Assembly (NCBI GenBank): GCA_030035585.1
Contig: CM057460.1
Coordinates: 221,113,711 to 221,177,710 of the forward strand
From: Dugong dugon
Taxonomy: Eukaryota > Chordata > Mammalia > Sirenia > Dugongidae
DNA length: 64,000 nucleotides
Direction: 5' to 3'
Below, piece after piece: positions 57,422 through 64,000 of this stretch (positions are counted from its first letter, which is position 1; each line of letters opens with the position of its first letter). The notes beneath the pieces are model-generated. The model was not told the origin of the DNA, made no database searches, and saw only the letters and a list, made by a program, of their open reading frames with translations. The translations under genes were made by a program, and so were the position numbers.

Positions 57422-58134
57422 ACCTACAAACCACAGAGGCAAGGCACGAGGTCCAGAATTTCTCTTCTTATTTTCTGTGCATTTTTGCTGATATTTTAAA
57501 AGCAGTGGCAAATTATCATTCCCTTCAGAAATATTAAATTGAAGGTAAGTCAGGTAAGTTAGTTTCTAGGAGGAAGAGGAATACTCATTTTCAAATTTCT
57601 TTTTCTTCCCCCAAGTCTCCAGTGAGAGCTGCAGAGCTGAAAACTCGTATGTTTTTAAAAACAATTATGGAACTACCACCATATGGTAGATACAGATGTG
57701 ATTACAGGCTTTTGCTTTACAAATGCAAATGATGTCTTTAACTTTCTTACAGTCTGTCTTTGCCAAGACGACTTGAAGCCCTGAGAACACCACTCTGTCA
57801 TATGACACCCATGTACTACCCCAATCACCTACTCCAAGTCTGAGAAAATGCCCAGGGAAGGATACCTAAAGCAATCAATGAAGGTGATTTAAACTCTACT
57901 AAAGAAAAATATAAAACCTTTAGATTCTGCAATGTGAAAGAGGCCCCATACACAGTCTGATCACTCATGGCGTAGTTTTTACCCCAGCAACACTCCCTAG
58001 CAACCAATCTCGGGCCTCTAGTCATTCTTCTCTCTTTCTCCTTGCTAGTTCATCTCCTATAAAGGTGACGTACCTGTGTTTCTATCATCATCAGACCTGT
58101 GATTTGTTTGGCGGAGTCAGTGATTACTGGAATA
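57422..58134. other. unique sequence, no gene seen
   Basis: No recognisable element. Confidence 0.3.
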
Positions 58135-58482
58135 TTGTTGTTGTTGTTAGCTGTTGTCAAGTTGGGTCATGACTTACGGTGACCCCCAAGCATAACGGAA
58201 CAAAACAGTGCCCAGTCCTGTGCCATCCCCATGATCAGTTGTCGATCTCACCGTTGTGATCCATAGGGTTTTCACTGGCTGATTTTCAGAAGCAGATCAC
58301 CAGACCTTTCTTCCTAGTCCGTCTTAGCCTGGAAGTTCCACTGAAATCTACTCAGTAGCACAGCAACACGCAAGCCTCCACTGATAGACAGGGGTGGCTG
58401 TGCATGAGTGCACTGGCTGGGAATCAAATGCTGGTCTCCCGTAAGGAAGGTGAGAATTCTACCACTGAACCACCAATGACCC
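58135..58482 (-). mobile_element. tRNA-Gly-headed SINE, antisense
   Basis: Tail 'ttgttgttgttagctgttgtc' at the left, RTE-like body 'ccatccccatgatcagttgt', and the head at the right ending 'ctgaaccaccaatgaccc'. Confidence 0.9.
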
Positions 58483-58830
58483 TATGCTAGAATATACAGA
58501 TACTTAAATACCAACTCCAACTTGGATACATTAGGAAAGAATAAAGGGAGGGAAAATAGAGGGGAGGGAGAGAGGAAGGCCTCCTGCATGCCCTAATCTG
58601 GATGACTGAGTGTTGCAGAGAAAATCAACAACTGGGCTGATCTGTGCCCCTACAAATCCCTGGTCACCAACCTAAAACGGGCCACTTCATATTTCTAAGG
58701 AGTGTCCCCTCTCCTGCTATCCAAAGTGACCATTTCACCCTCTCAACTCTCCATAAACCTCAGGCCCTTCACTCTTACCAGCCGGTTTTCTTGCCCACCT
58801 AAGAGAGAAAAGAGGGACTAGTTAGTTAAA
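58483..58830. other. unique sequence with GA-rich patch
   Basis: Purine-rich tract at about 58540-58580. No gene seen. Confidence 0.3.
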
Positions 58831-59040
58831 AGAGCTCCCCAGGTGACATAAATGGTTAAGCGCTCACTACTAGCCAAAAGGTTGGTGGTTCAAACCCACC
58901 AGAGGTGCCTCTAAAGACAGGCCTGAAGATCTGCATCTGAAAGGTCACAGCCTTGAAAACCCTACAGAGTAGTGCTACTCTGCACACCTGGGGTCGCGGT
59001 GGGTGAGAAGAGATAAGAAGTCAACTGACAACAACAAAAA
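58831..59040 (+). mobile_element. AfroSINE, long form variant
   Basis: 'aggtgacataaatggttaagc' head, box B 'ggttcaaaccc', 'gatctgcatctgaaaggtca' middle, 'caactgacaacaacaaaaac' tail. Same variant as 54022 and 32092. Confidence 0.85.
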
Positions 59041-59344
59041 CAGGCAGTTAAAAATTCCTTTAACCCCACCCAGCTCACACCTTTGCACAACAGTCCCTTT
59101 ACTGAACACCCCTGAAGTTTTCTCATATGAGAGTACCATCTCTTTTGTGTTGGGATCTTGGCGGATACACCTCATCCTCTGCACCCTAGCCCTGCTGGTC
59201 TTTTCTCAGATCCTGAGTAGTCCATGTTTTTATATCCCTGAAGGCCTCCTCATAACCGAGACGGGGCCTCTGCCCTGCCTGACCCATAGACTAGGACAGG
59301 CCTCTCATTACATGCTCCCAAAGTGCACTCTACTTTGCCGCTGA

Positions 59345-59490
59345 TGCACTCTGAAACACTGCCATTACTTTCTTACCCACATAATGTCAGCTCCATGAGG
59401 GCAGGGACTGCATCTCTGGCACCCCGACTCCCCGAGAGCCTGGCATATACTACAGCTGCTCGATAAATATCTGTTGACCGTCAAACTTAT
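59345..59490 (+). repeat. L2 LINE 3' end
   Basis: 'tcagctccatgagggcaggga', 'gagagcctggcatatacta', 'ctcgataaatatctgttga'. Confidence 0.75.
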
Positions 59491-60005
59491 TTCTTGGCGT
59501 TGTTACCTGGCAGGGAGCTGATGATATTGCAAAATTTCATATTAGCTCTTGTGCTGTACGTGTAGAATTGCTACACAAATAGCTTTGGATGACCTTGGTT
59601 AAAGTGTTACGTAATGTATTTCCAAATCCTAGAGATATTCAAAACTCATCCTTCATTTTGACAGTCACAAAGGCCAAAAAAAAAAAGTATGAGTGCTCCG
59701 ACATGTACAACTATATTCCAGAGCAGGATTCCCATTACTTTCTGTATCACAGAAAAGAAGTTTTTCATAGCAGACTGAGATCATGTAGAATGCAAAGCAT
59801 TATAAATATTTGATTCGTGGTTTACTATTTTTGAACCCTGGTGCTGGCTGACCACCTAACTATATGGTATCCAAATTCCTTCTCTATAAGGAAAACATTC
59901 ATGTTCTACAAACCTGTGATCTAAACACATCTTCTCCTACTTGCCTTGTTCCAGGTCAACCTTTAGATGACCACTTAGGAATGGGTTCCCGTCACTGGCC
60001 TTTTG
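59491..60005. other. unique sequence, no gene seen
   Basis: Repeat-poor; no coding frame with support. Confidence 0.3.
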
Positions 60006-60010
60006 ACTAC

Positions 60011-60397
60011 CGTTACGGATTGAATTGTGTCCCCCCAAAATGTGTGTTGGAATCTAGCCCTATACCTGTGGATGTAATCCTGTTTAGAAATAGGGCTTTG
60101 TTATGTTAATCAGACCATACCAGTATAGGGTGTGTTCTAAACCTAATCACTTCTGAGCTATAAAAAGGGCATAGAAGCGTATACACGTATAGGAAGACAG
60201 ATGCCATGTGAAGACCGTCTACGAGCCAAGGAACGCCAAGGAACCTAACAGTATCTGGAGCTACCAAAAAGGAAAGTAGTGACACGGCCAAGACCTTGGT
60301 TTGGACTTCTAGCCTCCAGAATGGTGAGAAAATAAATTTCTGTTCTTCACAGCCACCCGCCTGTGGTATTGGTGTTACAGCAGCACTAACTAAGACA
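60011..60397 (+). mobile_element. solo LTR, MaLR family A, perfect 5-bp target duplication
   Basis: ACTAC at 60006-60010 and 60398-60402. Starts CGTTACGGATTG and ends ACTAAGACA. Shorter (387 bp) and more diverged in the middle than 34975-35453, so possibly a separate subfamily. Confidence 0.94.
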
Positions 60398-60584
60398 ACT
60401 ACTATCAACCAGATTTTAGGTTGTTGGTCCTCCTGTTTTCACATCCCTCTGGGCTATGGTCCTCCTATCCAATCCCCCTGGAGAGTTTCAGCCAGCTCTC
60501 TGGACTTGCTCATTCTGGATAAGAGACTGCAACACCCTAAGAAGAGAAAAGCCCTTACTCACTCACAGTACCTAACAATATAAA

Positions 60585-60774
60585 GGAGCCCTGATGGCAC
60601 AGTGGTTAAGGGCTCGGTTCAATATATTTGTACATGTTGGAGCACTGTGTACAAAGCTGGCAGTTCGAATCCACCAGCCGCTCCTTGAAAACCCATAGGG
60701 CAATTCTACTCTGTCCTACAGGGTTACTATGAGTCAGAAATGACTTGACAGCAACAGGTTTGGTTTTTGGTTTT
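60585..60774 (+). mobile_element. AfroSINE, short form, with 35-nt replacement in the tRNA-like head
   Basis: TAACAATATAAA is at 60573-60584 and 60775-60786. Box A TGGCACAGTGG (60595-60605) and box B AGTTCGAATCC (60662-60672) are intact. The usual 11 nt between them around the anticodon region are replaced by about 35 nt (60618-60652). Confidence 0.95.
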
Positions 60775-60786
60775 TAACAATATAAA

Positions 60787-61009
60787 TACTGCAAATGGTT
60801 GAACATGTTCAGCTGCTAGCCGGAAGACTAGAAGTTCAACTCCACCCAGAGACACCTCAGAAGACAGCCCTGGTGATCTACTTCCAGAAATCAGCCACTG
60901 AAAACCTTGTGGAGCACAGCTCTACTCTGACACACATAGGGTGGCCATGAGTTAGAATCGACTCAACAGCAACTGGCTTGTTTGTTTTTTTGTTTTGTTT
61001 TGTTTTTAC
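60787..61009 (+). mobile_element. AfroSINE, long form, at the same target site
   Basis: Flanked by AACAATATAAA at 60776-60786 and 61010-61020. Head 'ctgcaaatggttgaacatgtt', middle 'gccctggtgatctacttcc', T-rich tail. Confidence 0.94.
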
Positions 61010-61020
61010 AACAATATAAA

Positions 61021-62509
61021 GAGTGAAAGGTAACAGCAACCATCTTGAAAGTGGGACAGAGGAGTATTAACAGTGAAGCCAGAACCACAGAGTGGCCAAG
61101 TCCTCGCAGGAGACAAGAGGAGCAAGAAGAGGAAAAAAGGGATGACAGGGAGTACTAAGGAGGGAACAAAGTCCAGAATTCCTACCCGCCTTCCTCCACG
61201 ATCAATCTGAGAGACACTTCTACATATTACAACATATTACTGTGAGATATGTTATGTCCCTCAAGCCACAAGCACCTTTTGGGCTTTCATGATCTGTAGT
61301 GGATGCTGTGGTCTGCTGCCCAGATTCCCACTTTGGGACTGATACACTCATCCAGCCATTTGCCCATTTAAGGCATGATGGCTGCTGAGAGCTCACAGCT
61401 GAGTCCCTCCTGGGAACTGACATCACTCATCCAATGACTGGTCAATGGGGGTTACAGGAACTCAATGATCTCAATCCATGAAAACCCTGAATGACCATCC
61501 CAACTCAAGCATTCCTAAATGGATCAGCTGAGACCTTGTTTGTAACTACTTCTCAGTGCAGCTTCCCCTTGGCCTGATCTTCACCGCTTCACTTCCTTAC
61601 AGGTGTGGTTCCTAACAGCATCCTCCAAAATGCTTCACGTGTGCAAATCTCCCCCTCGAAGTCTGGGGATTGACCTCAGACATTAACTTAACCTCCCTGT
61701 TAAAAAAAGCGACAGGGGCCCAGGCCAATTATCCTTCTATCAGTCAACATCCCAACTCACTAGGCCTCAGGAAGATCAATAGGTCCAAATATGGCTGTTA
61801 AAGATACGCTTTGACCTTGAGATTCTAAGCAGGCCTGACCAAGGTACAAGCATTACTATAATCTTTAAGTTGAAAAAGACTTTGGATGCCACACATTCAC
61901 CTGCTCCTCAGAGCAGGTTAGAATCCTCCTTAGAACACACACCATCCATATACTGCTGCCCCTCTGCCTTGTGGAGTGACTTAACCCTCCTGGGCCATCA
62001 AGTCCAGCCTCTTCAATCTGCGACCAGCCCCTAACTTCCACCCCAGAGACTCGCCTGCATCCTCTTCATTGACCCATTCCCAGTGTCCAATGACTTTTCT
62101 TGAACAATACTCCCTCCTGATTAAATGAGACCCCTGTCCTACCCTAAGACACAGTCTGCACCCACTCAGCTCTGATCTATTGGGATCCATAACAAAATGT
62201 CCAGGGTCCCCCAGGTTAGCACAACCACTGCCACATAGGAAGCAAGAGAAAGCAGTTGTCACAGGTCCCGGGGCCAGTGTCTTGGTGTGGGCTCTCATGG
62301 AAACAGATTCTAATGCAAGGAATTGGGCTCTAAGTATCTACTGTTCCTGCCTTCCAGGAAGGGCACATGATTAAGCCTGCTATGGCAGTGGGCATGAGAG
62401 CTTCATCCTGCAGGGAAGCTCTGTAAATAGTGTAAATCATGCACCTCCTGATTCTAACTTGAGGTTTGAGAGAACTGGGATATTTATACTCCTACCTCCA
62501 CTAGTCATT
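61021..62509. other. unique or unrecognised sequence
   Basis: About 1.5 kb. 61540-61700 may hold an old repeat I cannot name. The 105-residue antisense frame (61981-62298) has no domain and is not called. Confidence 0.35.
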
Positions 62510-62986
62510 AAAATGTTATAAAGAAAAGATGCCACTTTGAGGATTAAGGTGTTCCTGACCCAAGTCCTGATATTTTCAGTCAGCTCACATATGAATAAGG
62601 AAGACCGAAGAAGAAATAATGCCTTCGAGTTATGGTGCTGGTGGAGAATACCAAATATACCATGGACTGCCAGAAGAATGAACAAGTCTGTCTTGGAAGA
62701 AATGCAGCCAGAATGCTGCTTGGAAGCAAGGATGGTGAGACTTTGTCTCGCCTAGTTTGGACATGTTATCAGGAGGGACCAGTCCCTGGAGAAGGACATA
62801 ATGCTTGGCAAAGTAGAGGGTCAGCGAAAAAGAGGAAGACCCTTGGCAAGATGGACTGACACAGTGGCTGCAACAACGGGCTCAAACATAACGACGATTG
62901 TGAGGGTGGTGCAGGACCGGGCAGTGTTTCATTCTGTTGTACAAAGGGTGGCTACACGTCAGAATGGACTCTATGGCACCTAACAT
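62510..62986 (+). mobile_element. RTE LINE 3' region, sense arm of an inverted pair
   Basis: 'atgccactttgaggattaagg', 'catggactgccagaagaatg', 'ggtcagcgaaaaagaggaag' and the tail 'ctctatggcacctaaca'. Confidence 0.9.
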
Positions 62987-63441
62987 GTTGTTGTTGTTGT
63001 TAGTGGCCTTCGGGTCAGCTCTGACTCATGGTGACCTTATGTACAAGAGAAAGAGACATTGCCCAGTCCAACACCATCTTCACGATCGTTTGTATGCTTG
63101 AGTTCACTGTCGCAGCTACTGTGTCAGTCCATCTCATTAAGAGATTCCCTCATTTTCACTGACCCTCTACTTTACCAAACATGACGTCCTTTTCAAACAA
63201 TTGATCTTTCCTGATGATGTGTCCAAAGTAAGCAAGTCAACATCTCACTATCCTCACTTCTAAGGAACATTCTGGTTGTATTTCTTCTGAGACTGATTAG
63301 TTTATTCTTCTGGCAGCCCATGGTATTCAATATTCTTAGCTAACACCACAGTTCAAATGCATCAATTCTTCCTCTGTCTTCCTTTTTCACTGTCCAGCGT
63401 TCGCATGCATAGAAGTCAACTGAAAAGACCATGGTTTGGGT
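62987..63441 (-). mobile_element. RTE LINE 3' region, antisense arm of an inverted pair
   Basis: Begins with its own tail 'tgttgttgttgttagtggcc' directly at the end of the sense copy, then 'ccatctcattaagagattcc' to 'gaaaagaccatggtttggg'. Confidence 0.9.
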
Positions 63442-64000
63442 GTGGAAATCTTAAAAGATAGCAAGTGGCCATCTAAGATACTCTACTGGCCTCACCCCAT
63501 CTAGAGCAAGGGACAATGAAGGAAATCAAAGACACAAGGGAAAGATTAGTCCAAACAACTGATGGACCACAAGTACTACAGCCTCCACCAGACTGAGTCC
63601 AGCACAACTAGATGGTGCCCGGCTACCACCACCGACTGCTCTGACAGGAATCACAATAGAGGGTCCTAGACAGAGCTGGAGAAAAATATAGAACAAAATC
63701 CTAACCCACAAAAAAAAAAAAAAAAAAAAAAAAAAAAGATCGGGCTTACTGGTCTGACAGAGACTGGAGAAACCCTGAGAGTATAGCCCCTGGACACAAT
63801 TTTAACTCAGTACTGAAGTCACTCCTGAGGTTCACCCTTCAACCAAAGATCAGACAGGCCCATAAAACAAAATGAGACTAAAATGGCACACCAGCCCAGG
63901 GACAAGGACGAGAAGGCAGGAGGGGACAGGAAAGCTGGTAATGGGGAACCTAAGGTCGAGAAGGGGAGAATGTTGACATGTCATGGGGTTGGCAACCAAT
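63442..64000 (+). mobile_element. L1 3' UTR, sense, running off the window
   Basis: 'gtggccatctaagatactcta', 'cacaactagatggtgcccgg' and 'gggacaaggacgagaaggca'. A pure A-tract at 63711-63737 lies where the 47-48 kb copy has only 7-8 A. It has one copy of the unit that is doubled at 47837-48237. Confidence 0.85.

Overview
This window is mammalian nuclear DNA, and its repeats point to an afrotherian, most likely a paenungulate such as an elephant. The evidence is about three dozen copies of the tRNA-like SINE known as AfroSINE, fragments of an RTE (BovB-type) LINE whose 3' tail the SINEs share, and afrotherian-style L1 3' untranslated regions. Many AfroSINE copies lack about 45 bp in the middle. 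That fits the deletion described for the hyrax-sirenian-proboscidean subfamily, but I recall this from the literature and cannot test it here.

I see no protein-coding gene, no convincing exon, no functional tRNA or rRNA gene, no CpG island and no CRISPR array. The only recognisable coding sequence is decayed reverse transcriptase: RTE at 23232-24160 (-) and 26700-27260 (+), and L1 ORF2 at 10850-12490 (-) and 40260-42110 (-). All of it is interrupted or truncated.

Layout. 1-8.3 kb: MIR, L2 and MaLR-type LTR remnants, AfroSINEs and an L1 3' end. 8.3-9.3 kb: repeat-poor sequence with paired TAATTA sites, a candidate conserved non-coding element. 9.36-12.5 kb: antisense L1 with three other elements nested in it. 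12.7-14.5 kb: unique sequence with a second candidate element. 14.5-16.6 kb: L1, LTR and RTE. 16.6-22.5 kb: mostly unique or ancient. 22.7-28 kb: two RTE copies with reverse-transcriptase remnants, one splitting a SINE. 28.5-31.3 kb: ancient L1, younger L1, and a MIR split by an LTR. 31.3-38.6 kb: SINE-rich, with several unique stretches. 38.6-42.7 kb: an internally deleted L1 with a 15-bp target duplication. 43-50 kb: RTE split by an LTR, SINEs, and an L1 3' UTR with a 201-bp tandem duplication. 50-60 kb: tRNA-Gly-headed SINEs, unique stretches and old LTRs. 60-64 kb: a solo LTR, two SINEs that used the same target site, a tail-to-tail RTE inverted repeat, and an L1 3' UTR running off the window.

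How the parts relate: RTE and L1 are the autonomous machinery. The AfroSINEs and the tRNA-Gly SINEs carry RTE-like 3' parts and were probably moved by RTE. The LTRs are solitary with 5-bp target duplications, and no retroviral internal sequence is visible. The most noteworthy items are the chimeric tRNA-Gly/RTE SINE family with an RTE-only relative, the twice-used target site, the L1 whose internal junction resembles a spliced product, and the repeat-free candidate regulatory islands.
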